Shown piece by piece: positions 17,080 through 24,416 of a stretch of DNA of 64,000 bases; position 1 is the stretch's first letter, and every line of letters starts with the position of its first letter. This stretch comes from Stenotrophomonas maltophilia (GTDB lineage Bacteria; Pseudomonadota; Gammaproteobacteria; Xanthomonadales; Xanthomonadaceae). The translations under genes and the position numbers were made by a program. The notes under the pieces are model-generated. The model saw only the letters and a list, made by a program, of their open reading frames with translations, made no database searches and had not been told where the DNA came from. The stretch is taken from contig NZ_QFHO01000010.1 in NCBI RefSeq assembly GCF_004920835.1, positions 62,001 through 126,000 on the forward strand, given 5' to 3'.

Positions 17080-17103
17080 GTGTCGACCAAGGTCGACACC
17101 CAC
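17080..17103. repeat. REP-like palindrome, GTCGACC family
   Basis: GTGTCGACC-AA-GGTCGACAC followed by CCAC. The GTAG end has changed to CCAC relative to related copies. Confidence 0.65.
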
Positions 17104-17127
17104 CAACAGCAGCAGAAATCTGTCGAA

Positions 17128-17229
17128 GGCGGGGTGGGTCCGGTTGCGGGGGTGTCCGCGGCATGGATGCCGCGGCCAAGCCCCCAGGGATGGGTTTACG
17201 GCGTCCCCCGCAACCGGACCCACCCCGCC
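17128..17229 (+). ncRNA. Long-stem three-arm element, copy 2 (perfect stem)
   Basis: Bases 17128-17152 pair with 17205-17229 without a mismatch over 25 bp. The 52-nt interior holds CCGCGGCA-TGGA-TGCCGCGG (17156-17175) and an AAGCCC/GGGTTT arm. The element lies between the CsgG-like gene and the M28 peptidase gene, both on the plus strand. The gap of 347 bp without a gene holds the terminator-like stem, a REP, this element and the linked 17-nt hairpin. Confidence 0.6.
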
Positions 17230-17286
17230 ATCCCACGGAATGCCGCTGTTGCTTCGGCTGTTGCTGTTGCCCTGGCTTCGGCAGGT

Positions 17287-17303
17287 GCAGGGCGCAGCCC
17301 TGC
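17287..17303. repeat. GCAGGGC-GCA-GCCCTGC hairpin, second copy
   Basis: Identical to the hairpins at 3773 and 54192. Here it is 57 bases beyond the three-arm element and 46 bases before the M28 peptidase start. The 24 bases before it contain a TGTTGC-rich stretch also present beside copy 3. Confidence 0.65.
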
Positions 17304-17348
17304 CGAATCCCATTACACTCCAGAAGGATTTCCCTGCTGGAGAGAGCA

Positions 17349-18998
17349 ATGAAACGAGCAGTACTGGGCCTGCTGGCCCTGTCAGTGTCGAGCGCACTGA
17401 TGGCGGCCACCCCGAAATTCGATGGCGCGCGGATCTCCGCCGACGTCAAGGAACTGGCCTCCGACGCCTACGAAGGCCGCTCCCCGGCCACCGCCGGCGA
17501 ACAGAAGACCATCGCCTTCCTCAGCAAGCAGTTCGCCGACGCCGGCCTGCAGCCGGGCGGCGATCTCAAGGACGGCAAGCGCCTGTGGACCCAGGCGGTG
17601 CCGCTGCGCAAAGGAGACATCGTCGGCGCACCGCAGCTGGCGCTGCACCAGGGCGGCAAGACCGTGCCGCTTGAGCAGGGCAAGCAGATTGCCGTGCGCG
17701 CTGCCATGAACGGCGCCAGCAACGTTGACATCAGCAAGGCCCCCCTGGTGTTCCTCGGCTACGGCGTGAAGGCGCCGGAACGCAACTGGGACGACTTCAA
17801 GGGCGTGGACCTGAAGGGCAAGATCGCCGTCGTGCTGATCAACGACCCGGACTTCGAAACCGGCCAAGGTGATTTCGACGGCAAGGGCATGACCTACTAC
17901 GGCCGTTGGACCTACAAGTACGAAGAGGGAGCACGCCAGGGCGCGTTGGGTGTGCTGATCGTGCACGAGACCGCACCGGCTTCCTATGGCTGGGCCACCG
18001 TGGCCGGCTCCAACACCAACACCATGTTCGACGTGGTGCGCGACAACCCGGCCGAGAGCCATCCGCTGCTGGAAGGCTGGATCCAGCGCGACCTGGCCGT
18101 GGAGCTGTTCCGTTCGGCCGGGCAGGATTTCGAAGCGCTGAAGAAGAAGGCGCAGCAGCGTGACTTCACGCCGGTGCCGCTGACCGGTGCCAGCCTGGAT
18201 GCGAAGTACGCGGTGAAGACCGAAGTGATCACCTCGCACAACGTAGCCGCGCGCCTGGAAGGCAGCAGCCACCCGGACGAGACCGTCATCTACAGTGCGC
18301 ACTGGGATCACATCGGCGTGGGCGAGCCCGACGCACGCGGCGACCGCATCTTCAACGGCGCTCTGGACAATGCCAGCGGCACCGCATCGCTGATCGAGCT
18401 TGCCCGCGGTTTCGCCAAGCAGAAGCGCCCGCAGCGCTCGGTGCTGTTCCTGGCGGTGACCGCCGAAGAGAAGGGCCTGCTGGGTTCGGAGTACTACGCC
18501 ACCCATCCGCTGTATCCGCTGGAAAAGACCGTGGCGATGATCAACATGGACGGCATGGCACCGTTCGGTCCGTCACGTGATTTCGGTATCTATGGCGCAG
18601 CGCGCTTCGAGTTGCTGGACCAGCTGAAGGACGTCGCGAAGGGCTGGGACATCCGTTACACGCCGGACCCGAAGCCGGAAGCCGGCCTGTTCTTCCGCTC
18701 CGATCACTTCCCGTTCGCCAAGCGCGGCGTGCCCGCGCTGTCGTGGTCGGCTGGCCAGGACTGGGTGGACGGCGGTGTGGCCGCAGGCAAGAAGGCCTCG
18801 GAGGACTACACCGCCAAGCGCTACCACCAGCAGGGCGACGAATGGCAGCCGGACTGGGTGTTCGCCGGTGCCGCCCGCGACCTGGAAGTGCTGTACACGC
18901 TGGGCAATCAGCTGGCCAACTCGCGCAGCTGGCCGAACTGGAGCAAGGACGAGTCGTTCCGCGCCGTGCGTGACGCCAGCGCCGACCAGCGCAAGTAA
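17349..18998 (+). CDS. Exported M28-family zinc aminopeptidase
   Basis: A 549-residue secreted peptidase. The start at 17349 is favoured by GGAGAG six bases upstream and by the signal peptide that follows (MKRAVLGLLALSVSSALMAA). Residues about 120-260 fit a protease-associated insert. The M28 catalytic domain spans about 280-500, with all expected zinc ligands and catalytic acids: YSAHWDHIGVG, FNGALDNASG, TAEEKGLLGS, INMDGM and RSDHFPFAKRG. It should remove N-terminal residues from peptides in the periplasm or outside the cell. The gene is monocistronic. Confidence 0.92.
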   Translation: MKRAVLGLLALSVSSALMAATPKFDGARISADVKELASDAYEGRSPATAGEQKTIAFLSKQFADAGLQPGGDLKDGKRLWTQAVPLRKGDIVGAPQLALHQGGKTVPLEQGKQIAVRAAMNGASNVDISKAPLVFLGYGVKAPERNWDDFKGVDLKGKIAVVLINDPDFETGQGDFDGKGMTYYGRWTYKYEEGARQGALGVLIVHETAPASYGWATVAGSNTNTMFDVVRDNPAESHPLLEGWIQRDLAVELFRSAGQDFEALKKKAQQRDFTPVPLTGASLDAKYAVKTEVITSHNVAARLEGSSHPDETVIYSAHWDHIGVGEPDARGDRIFNGALDNASGTASLIELARGFAKQKRPQRSVLFLAVTAEEKGLLGSEYYATHPLYPLEKTVAMINMDGMAPFGPSRDFGIYGAARFELLDQLKDVAKGWDIRYTPDPKPEAGLFFRSDHFPFAKRGVPALSWSAGQDWVDGGVAAGKKASEDYTAKRYHQQGDEWQPDWVFAGAARDLEVLYTLGNQLANSRSWPNWSKDESFRAVRDASADQRK

Positions 18999-19031
18999 GG
19001 CAACGCGCCGGGGTTTGCCCGGCGCCTCCTG

Positions 19032-19106
19032 GTAGTGCCGGCCGCTGGCCGGCAACCCTGTGATGCATGCGGAGATAATGGGGAGCCGGCCAGCGGCCGG
19101 CACTAC
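19032..19106. repeat. Inverted pair of GTAGTGCCGGCC REPs
   Basis: GTAGTGCCGGCCGCTGGCCG starts the left unit (19032-19054) and the right unit (19085-19106) is its reverse complement ending in CTAC. It follows the M28 peptidase gene. Confidence 0.8.
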
Positions 19107-19210
19107 CAGATGGGCTTCCATCCCCGCTTTCCGGCCCTTCGTCGCAGGCCGCTTGCTTGCCCGATGGGCCGCCCTATGCTCGGCTCACCCCCTTCCACCA
19201 AGGCGCCGCC

Positions 19211-20470
19211 GTGATCGCCAGCCTCTCCCTCATCCTCCGTCACCTGCTGGCCTGGGCCGCGGCACTGTTCGTGGCCGGCATGGTCTGGAGCGGCATTTTC
19301 AGCGGCATGAACGACGGCCCCGGCTGGGTGTTCGGGCTGCTGGTGATGTTCCTGATGATCTCGGCGCTGGGCAGTGCGGTGACCCATGTGCGCCGGGTCT
19401 GGCTGGTGGCCGGCCGCCTCGATGGCGCCACCCTGTCCGGGCGCCAGCGTCGGCAGATCGAACTGCCGATGGATGCCGGCCACGCCTTCGCGGTGGTCGA
19501 GGCGGCGGTGGGCGAGCTGCCGCGGGTGGAGGAAGTGGAAAGCTCGGCCGGCAGCCTGCAGGTGCGCGCCTATGTACGCCGCGTCGATCTGTGGAATGGC
19601 CGCCAGCCATCGCGCTGGAACCTGCCGGCGCGGCTGGCGATCAAGCGCAACAGCGTGCTGGCCACGGTCACGCCGGGGCAGGGCACCAGCACCGTCACCC
19701 TGCTGTTCGAACCGGACGCAGGCTGGTGGGCCGACCTGTTGGCGCTGGATGAGGGCAGCAACTACGAGAATGCCGAAGCGGTCACCCGCGCAATCAGTCG
19801 ACGCGTTGCCGACCAGCGTCGCGACGAGCAGGCCGCCGCCGAACAGACCCAGGTCGAGAAGGAACTGTCGGTGGCGCGGCTGAATCTGCTGCATGCGCAG
19901 GTCGAACCGCATTTCCTGTACAACTCGCTGGCCAACGCGCAGGTGCTGACCCGCACCGATCCTGCGCGCGCAGAACAGATGCTCGGCCATCTGATCCAGT
20001 ACCTGCGTAGTTCGCTGCCGCAGGTGGACGAATCGGTGTCCACCCTGGGCGTGGAGCTGGAGCGCACCCGCGCCTACCTGGAGATCCTGCGTATCCGCAT
20101 GGGCGCGCGGCTGGCGGTGGAAGTGCAGGTGCCAACCGAACTGCATGAGGTGAAGCTGCCGGCGATGGCGCTGCAGACGCTGGTGGAAAATGCCATCAAG
20201 CACGGCCTGGAACCCAAGCCCGGCGGCGGCACGATCTGGATCCTCGCGCGTGGTTTCGATGATCATGTGACGGTGACGGTGGCCGACGATGGCCTCGGCT
20301 TCGGCCAGGGCACCAGTGGCACCGGCATCGGCCTGAAGAACCTGCGCGAGCGCCTGCGCCTGACCTGCGGCGAGCAGGCCGGTGTGGCGATCGTTGCCAA
20401 CTTCCCCAGCGGCGTGGCCGCGACCATGACACTGCCGCAGTCGGCCAAGGAACGCAGCCATGCCGCTTGA
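19211..20470 (+). CDS. LytS/AlgZ-type sensor histidine kinase
   Basis: A 419-residue membrane kinase. The GTG at 19211 is preferred to an upstream TTG at 19157 because AAGGCG precedes it and the membrane part begins at once. Two hydrophobic segments (about 8-28 and 36-58) are followed by a long linker. The His_kinase domain near 225 has the phospho-acceptor histidine in EPHFLYNSLANAQVL. The ATPase domain has LVENAIKHGL and DDGLGFGQGTSGTGIGLKN. It would phosphorylate the LytTR regulator encoded next, whose start overlaps this gene by 11 bp. The signal is not evident. Confidence 0.9.
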   Translation: MIASLSLILRHLLAWAAALFVAGMVWSGIFSGMNDGPGWVFGLLVMFLMISALGSAVTHVRRVWLVAGRLDGATLSGRQRRQIELPMDAGHAFAVVEAAVGELPRVEEVESSAGSLQVRAYVRRVDLWNGRQPSRWNLPARLAIKRNSVLATVTPGQGTSTVTLLFEPDAGWWADLLALDEGSNYENAEAVTRAISRRVADQRRDEQAAAEQTQVEKELSVARLNLLHAQVEPHFLYNSLANAQVLTRTDPARAEQMLGHLIQYLRSSLPQVDESVSTLGVELERTRAYLEILRIRMGARLAVEVQVPTELHEVKLPAMALQTLVENAIKHGLEPKPGGGTIWILARGFDDHVTVTVADDGLGFGQGTSGTGIGLKNLRERLRLTCGEQAGVAIVANFPSGVAATMTLPQSAKERSHAA

Positions 20471-21230
20471 AGCGCTGATCGCCGAAGACGAAGAACTGCT
20501 GCGGCAGTCACTGGTGGAGCAGCTGGGCCGGCTGTGGCCGGAACTGAAACTGGTGGCCGAGTGCGAGGACGGTGCCAGTGCGCTGGAGCAGCTGGCCGAG
20601 AAGCAGCCGGATATCGCCTTCCTCGACATCCGCATGCCTGGCATCAGCGGCATCGAGGTGGCACGTTCGCTGTCCGAATTGAGCCCGCGTACCCAGGTGG
20701 TGTTCGTCACCGCCTATGACCAGTACGCCATCGATGCGTTCGAGCAAGGTGCGATGGATTATCTGCTGAAGCCGGTGAGCGACGAGCGCCTGTTGGCCAC
20801 GCGCGAGCGCATCCTGTCGCGGCTGCCATCGACGCGCCAGGACGACGCGGTACTTGAACGCCTGCTGCAACGGCTGGGTCCATCGCAGGGCAGCGCCGAT
20901 CACCCGCCGCTGGCCTGGATCACCGCCAGCAACGGTCGTGAGACGCAGCTGATCATGCTGGAGGACGTGGCCTACTTCCGCGCCGACAACAAGTACACCA
21001 CGGTGGTCACCGCCGCCGGCGAAAGCCTGCTGCGCACGCCGCTGCGCGAGCTGCTGGAAGTACTCGACCCGCAGCACTTCCGCCAGATCCATCGTTCGAC
21101 CATCGTCAACATGAAGGCGGTGGCGGCGGTGAGCCGCGACGATACCGGGCGCGGTGTACTGCGCCTGCGCCAGCGTGCGGAAACACTGGTGGTCAGCCAG
21201 CCCTTCATGAGTCTGTTCCGCGGCATGTAG
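20460..21230 (+). CDS. LytR/AlgR-type response regulator (LytTR DNA-binding)
   Basis: A 256-residue cytoplasmic regulator. The receiver domain (residues 4-120) has the acidic pocket ED, the phospho-acceptor D56 in DIAFLDIRMPG, the threonine in VFVTAYDQYA and the lysine in YLLKPVS. The LytTR DNA-binding domain (about 150-255) follows, with TQLIMLEDVAYFRADNKYTT and FRQIHRSTIVNM. It overlaps the kinase gene by 11 bp, so the two form one transcription unit. AlgR-type regulators in relatives control exopolysaccharide and motility; the targets here are unknown. Confidence 0.92.
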   Translation: MPLEALIAEDEELLRQSLVEQLGRLWPELKLVAECEDGASALEQLAEKQPDIAFLDIRMPGISGIEVARSLSELSPRTQVVFVTAYDQYAIDAFEQGAMDYLLKPVSDERLLATRERILSRLPSTRQDDAVLERLLQRLGPSQGSADHPPLAWITASNGRETQLIMLEDVAYFRADNKYTTVVTAAGESLLRTPLRELLEVLDPQHFRQIHRSTIVNMKAVAAVSRDDTGRGVLRLRQRAETLVVSQPFMSLFRGM

Positions 21231-21263
21231 CCGCCCCGCATCTTCCGATACGCGGAGCTTTCC

Positions 21264-21608
21264 ATGCGTTCCTTCCTGCTTATGGGCCTCGCTGCTTTGG
21301 CACTTGCCGGTTGCCAGAAGTCCACCGAGACCGCGATCACCCGCACCAACGCCAATGGCGTGGACACGCTGTACAGCAAGCGCACCGTGGTGGATGGGGT
21401 GGCGCGCTTCGAGTGCATCGCCAGCCGCAGCGGCCAGTGCCACTACCTGGTGCTGGACCCGGCCTGCAGTCCCGATGCCGTATGTGCGAAAGCGCCGATA
21501 CGGTCGTTCGCGGTGGCGGTGGGCGAGACGCGGGAGTTCAGTGACCTGCCGAAGGGCTTCAACCAGTGCGTCAACGAGGAACGGAAAGAACAATGCCACC
21601 GTGAGTGA
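21264..21608 (+). CDS. Small lipoprotein of unknown function
   Basis: A 114-residue protein with a clear lipobox (ALALAGCQKS, cysteine near residue 17). The mature part has six further cysteines (FECIASRSGQCHYLVL, DPACSPDAVCAKAP, FNQCVNEERKEQC), which suggests disulphides. No family is recognised. It follows the two-component pair by 33 bp on the same strand and may be cotranscribed with it, perhaps as an envelope component or target. Its last bases form a small inverted repeat around the stop (GCCACCGTGAGTGATCACGG). Confidence 0.65.
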   Translation: MRSFLLMGLAALALAGCQKSTETAITRTNANGVDTLYSKRTVVDGVARFECIASRSGQCHYLVLDPACSPDAVCAKAPIRSFAVAVGETREFSDLPKGFNQCVNEERKEQCHRE

Positions 21609-21647
21609 TCACGGTGGCATTGTGGGTCCCCCCGCTTCCCCGAAGGG

Positions 21648-22262
21648 TCAGTAGGCTGGCTGCAGCGTCAGTTCGTGGTGGTGCTCGGTTTCACCCACGT
21701 GGTTGAGGCGTCCCACCAGTTCCGAATGCTGCTTCATGCGCCCGATCTCGGTCATGATGCGGATGTCCTCGTGGCGCAGTTCACGCCGGGCGGTGACCGC
21801 CTGCTTGTAGTCCAGCACTTCCGGATAATGCTCGGCCAGGTCCAGCGCCTCGGCCACGTGCTCGACGCTGTCGGCCTTGGAACTGATCCGCGCGCGGCTG
21901 TTGAACGCCTTCATCCAGCGCTCGAAACCGGCGGTGTGGTCGAACATGTTGGCCATGAACCAGATCACGAACAGGATCGATACCCATGAGCCGAACACGA
22001 TCACCACGCGGGTGAAGGTGATATGGAAATCGTCGCGCCACAGGTAGTTGGCAATCAGGCCGAGGATCAGCAGCGACGCCGCCTGCCAGCCCACGATCGA
22101 GGCGATCAGCCATTGGCACTTGGCCTGGGCCAGCACAGCCACTTCGTCGCGGATCTGCTGCTCGCTGAGATTGCGCCAGTGCGCGACCTGTTTATCGAAC
22201 GGGCTGCTGTAGAGCTCGTTGTCGCGAAGCAGAATTCCCAAACCCTTGAACAAAGCAATCAT
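21648..22262 (-). CDS. Inner-membrane protein of unknown function
   Basis: A 204-residue protein starting MIALFKGLGILLRDNELYSS at 22262, with AAGGAGCC upstream on the minus strand. Two membrane segments lie near residues 52-71 and 80-102 (WLIASIVGWQAASLLILGLI, VVIVFGSWVSILFVIWFMAN). The remaining C-terminal half is charged, helical and probably cytoplasmic (EHVAEALDLAEHYPEVLDYK). No known domain is seen. It is convergent with the small lipoprotein gene. A perfect 8-bp dyad lies about 160 bp upstream of its start. Confidence 0.7.
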   Translation of the reverse strand: MIALFKGLGILLRDNELYSSPFDKQVAHWRNLSEQQIRDEVAVLAQAKCQWLIASIVGWQAASLLILGLIANYLWRDDFHITFTRVVIVFGSWVSILFVIWFMANMFDHTAGFERWMKAFNSRARISSKADSVEHVAEALDLAEHYPEVLDYKQAVTARRELRHEDIRIMTEIGRMKQHSELVGRLNHVGETEHHHELTLQPAY

Positions 22263-22394
22263 GGCTGGCTCCTTGTGGAACGTGCGTCGATCAGCGTTGG
22301 ACGGTGTGGCGGGTTCAGTTCTAGCACTTCCAGCGAGCCGTGCAATGGGGCCAAGGCCAAGCGGCGTAAGGCTTCTGTCTGAATGAGTGAATGT

Positions 22395-22441
22395 TGCTGC
22401 GTTGCAGCATCGCGGCTGCAGCCTGCGACAAGATGTCGCAG
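22395..22441. promoter_or_regulatory. Two adjacent dyads in divergent intergenic region
   Basis: TGCTGC-GTT-GCAGCA (22395-22409) and CTGCGACA-AGA-TGTCGCAG (22423-22441) are both perfect. Their centres are 30 bp apart, close to three helical turns. They lie in the 309-bp gap between the membrane-protein gene and the MpaB-like gene. This gap holds no gene. The dyads could be operators for either gene; the regulator is unknown. Confidence 0.4.
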
Positions 22442-22571
22442 GGTGAAACGTGCTGCGGCCGCACATGAAACCGTGGCTGAGTGCGGAGACTCGCCGTTGG
22501 CGTCGTGATCGCCCAGAATCGGGGCCGACCGCGCAGCGCGTGGCCGTTCTTCCGCCTTTCCTGGACCTGTG

Positions 22572-23501
22572 ATGCCGGCTCTGCTGCAGCGATTCTCCCG
22601 CCCCGTGACCGCGCCGATCCGGCGCTGGGTCCTGGAGGCCTTCCCGCGTGGCCAGAGCGGCATCGATTACGACCATCCGCTGGGTGACCCGGGCTGGTTC
22701 GGCCCGGACAGCGTCACCTGGCGGCTGCACGCCGAATTTCCGTCGATGCTGGCCGGCGGCCTGTGCGCACTGATGCTGCAGACCCTGCACCCGCGCGCGT
22801 TGGCCGGGGTCTACGACCACTCCAATTTTCGCCAGGACCTGGTGGGCCGCCTGCGCCGCACCACGGCCTTTGTGGCCGGCACCAGCTATGCGCCTGCCGG
22901 CGAGGTCGAGATGCTGGTGGCCAAGGTGCGCCGCATCCATGCGCAGATCCGTGGGCAGACCGCGCAGGGTGAGGGGTATGCCGCCGATGATCCGCAGTTG
23001 CTGACCTGGGTGCATGTGACCGAAGCATTCGGTTTCCTGCAGGGTTTTCGCCGCTACGGGCGCGAGGTACCCGAGCCCATTGCCGACCGCTATTACGACG
23101 AGTACCGCCGCGTGGCCGAAGCGCTGGGTGCGGTGGATGTGCCGTGCAGCGAAGCGGAAGTGGCGGCGTACTTCTGTGCGCGGCAGCCGGAGCTGCGCGT
23201 GGACGAGCGCTCGCGCGAGGTGCTGGAGGTGTTGTCCGGTGTGCGTCTTCCGGTGCCGGTGCCAGGCCTGTCGCGCGAAGTGTTCCTGGGGGCCGGTGCC
23301 GCGCTGCTGCCGGACTGGGCCGAAGGCATGCTCGAACGCAATGGCCGCCAGCGGGCGCAGGCGGCCGCGTCGGCGAAACTGATGCGGGGCATGGCGCCGC
23401 TGTTCCGCCGCGCGCTGCCCGATGGCCTCGCCAGTCGGGCCTGCACGCGCGTGGGCGTGTCAGTGGCGGTGTTGCGCGAGTGGCCTGAACTGCTCCGGTA
23501 G
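22572..23501 (+). CDS. MpaB-like (DUF2236) oxygenase
   Basis: A 309-residue protein of the DUF2236 family, which includes the haem-containing rubber oxygenase Lcp and fungal MpaB. Typical landmarks are GDPGWFGPDSVTWRLHAEFP near residue 40, then LMLQTLHPRALAGVYDHSNF, and TWVHVTEAFGFLQGFRRYG near residue 145, which contain the conserved histidines expected to bind haem. The substrate is unknown. The start could be GTG 22569 or ATG 22572. The stop codon TAG (23499-23501) is part of the GTAG end of a REP element. Confidence 0.85.
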   Translation: MPALLQRFSRPVTAPIRRWVLEAFPRGQSGIDYDHPLGDPGWFGPDSVTWRLHAEFPSMLAGGLCALMLQTLHPRALAGVYDHSNFRQDLVGRLRRTTAFVAGTSYAPAGEVEMLVAKVRRIHAQIRGQTAQGEGYAADDPQLLTWVHVTEAFGFLQGFRRYGREVPEPIADRYYDEYRRVAEALGAVDVPCSEAEVAAYFCARQPELRVDERSREVLEVLSGVRLPVPVPGLSREVFLGAGAALLPDWAEGMLERNGRQRAQAAASAKLMRGMAPLFRRALPDGLASRACTRVGVSVAVLREWPELLR

Positions 23502-23690
23502 GTGCCAACCTTGGTTGGCACGCGTTTCGCGATAAAGCTTTATCCACGCATGGCGTAGATCTACTGACACCATGGTTTTGGTAGGTGCCAACCTTGGTTG
23601 GCACGCGTTTCGTGCGGTACCGCAGAAGCGCCAACCAAGGTTGGCATCTACCAGGGCGGATTCCGTAGTAGATCCACGCCATGCGTGGAT
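23498..23690. repeat. Cluster of five REP palindromes, two families
   Basis: Units are GTAGGTGCCAACCTTGGTTG types at 23498-23522, 23581-23604 and, inverted, 23630-23651, and ATCCACGC types at 23542-23564 and, inverted, 23668-23690. The cluster fills the gap between the MpaB-like gene and the convergent TetR gene. Confidence 0.8.
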
Positions 23691-23695
23691 GGGCT

Positions 23696-24283
23696 TCACC
23701 CGGCCGACTTCAACCCGCGCAACAGCATCTCCAGCGCCGCCGTCGCCTGCCGCAGGCGCGCGTCGCCATCCTCGCCCTCGGCGATCCAGAACGCGGCCTC
23801 GGCCAGGCTGCCGTAGATCAGCGACGCCAGCGCCTGCGCATCCACCGGCGCCACCACGCCCTGCGCCACCAGATGTTCGATCAGGTGCTGCATCGAGTAC
23901 ACGCAGTGGCGCTGCGATTCCGGTGAGGCGCCACCCAGTACCGCGCGCGCATCACGCAGCACGATGCGCTGGATCTCCGGTTCCAGCGCCATCTGCAGGT
24001 AAGCGCGGCAGCGCTGCACGAAGCCGTCCCACGCGTCATCTGCAGCATCGCTGATCGCCTGCAGGCGTACATCGGTCTCGGCATCGAGCTGGGCAACCAC
24101 CGCTGCCAGCAGCCCTTTCTTGTCGCCGAAGTGGTGGTACAGCGCGCCGCGGGTCAGCCCGGCCTGCGCGGTCAGGTCGTCCATCGAGGTGGCGGCATAG
24201 CCATGCTCGCTGAACACCCGGCGGGCGGTGGTCAGCAGGCTGGCGCGGGTTTCTTCCATCTCGGCGCGGGTGCGGCGGACCAT
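23696..24283 (-). CDS. TetR/AcrR-type repressor
   Basis: A 195-residue transcription repressor beginning MVRRTRAEMEETRASLLTTA at 24283, with AAGGAGCTCC upstream. The helix-turn-helix (about residues 30-55) reads MDDLTAQAGLTRGALYHHFG, very like AcrR and TtgR. The C-terminal ligand-binding part is helical and its inducer is unknown. It is divergent from two MFS exporter genes. The 133 bp between contain two copies of the same palindrome, its presumed operator. This is the usual layout of a drug-efflux repressor that controls itself and its pumps. Confidence 0.92.
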   Translation of the reverse strand: MVRRTRAEMEETRASLLTTARRVFSEHGYAATSMDDLTAQAGLTRGALYHHFGDKKGLLAAVVAQLDAETDVRLQAISDAADDAWDGFVQRCRAYLQMALEPEIQRIVLRDARAVLGGASPESQRHCVYSMQHLIEHLVAQGVVAPVDAQALASLIYGSLAEAAFWIAEGEDGDARLRQATAALEMLLRGLKSAG

Positions 24284-24319
24284 TCGGAGCTCCTTACATA
24301 CGTGGCGCATGATTATTTA

Positions 24320-24365
24320 CATACAGGACGTATGAATGTAGTCTCATATTCATACGCTCTGTATG
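24320..24365. promoter_or_regulatory. Twin operator CATAC-N5-GTATG
   Basis: CATAC-AGGAC-GTATG at 24320-24334 and CATAC-GCTCT-GTATG at 24351-24365 are spaced 31 bp apart, three helical turns, on the same DNA face. The second, and the reverse complement of the first, both read TTCATACG-N2-CT-GTATGTA. The sequence resembles AcrR/TtgR operators, which also contain ACATACA and GAATGTA. They lie between the TetR gene and the MFS pair. Confidence 0.75.
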
Positions 24366-24416
24366 TATTGTCGTGGCGCTTCCCGCGTCAGGCAAGTCGC
24401 TGCCCTGGAGATTGCG

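Noticed and set aside
15223..17397. A 724-codon open frame on the minus strand, opposite the CsgG-like gene
   Set aside because: It is the mirror frame of a G+C-rich gene. The plus frame has a signal sequence, a lipobox and family resemblance; the minus frame gives histidine- and arginine-rich low-complexity protein.
23498..23690. Clustered palindromes that might be a CRISPR array
   Set aside because: Units belong to different families, alternate in orientation, have no constant spacer length, and no cas gene is present.
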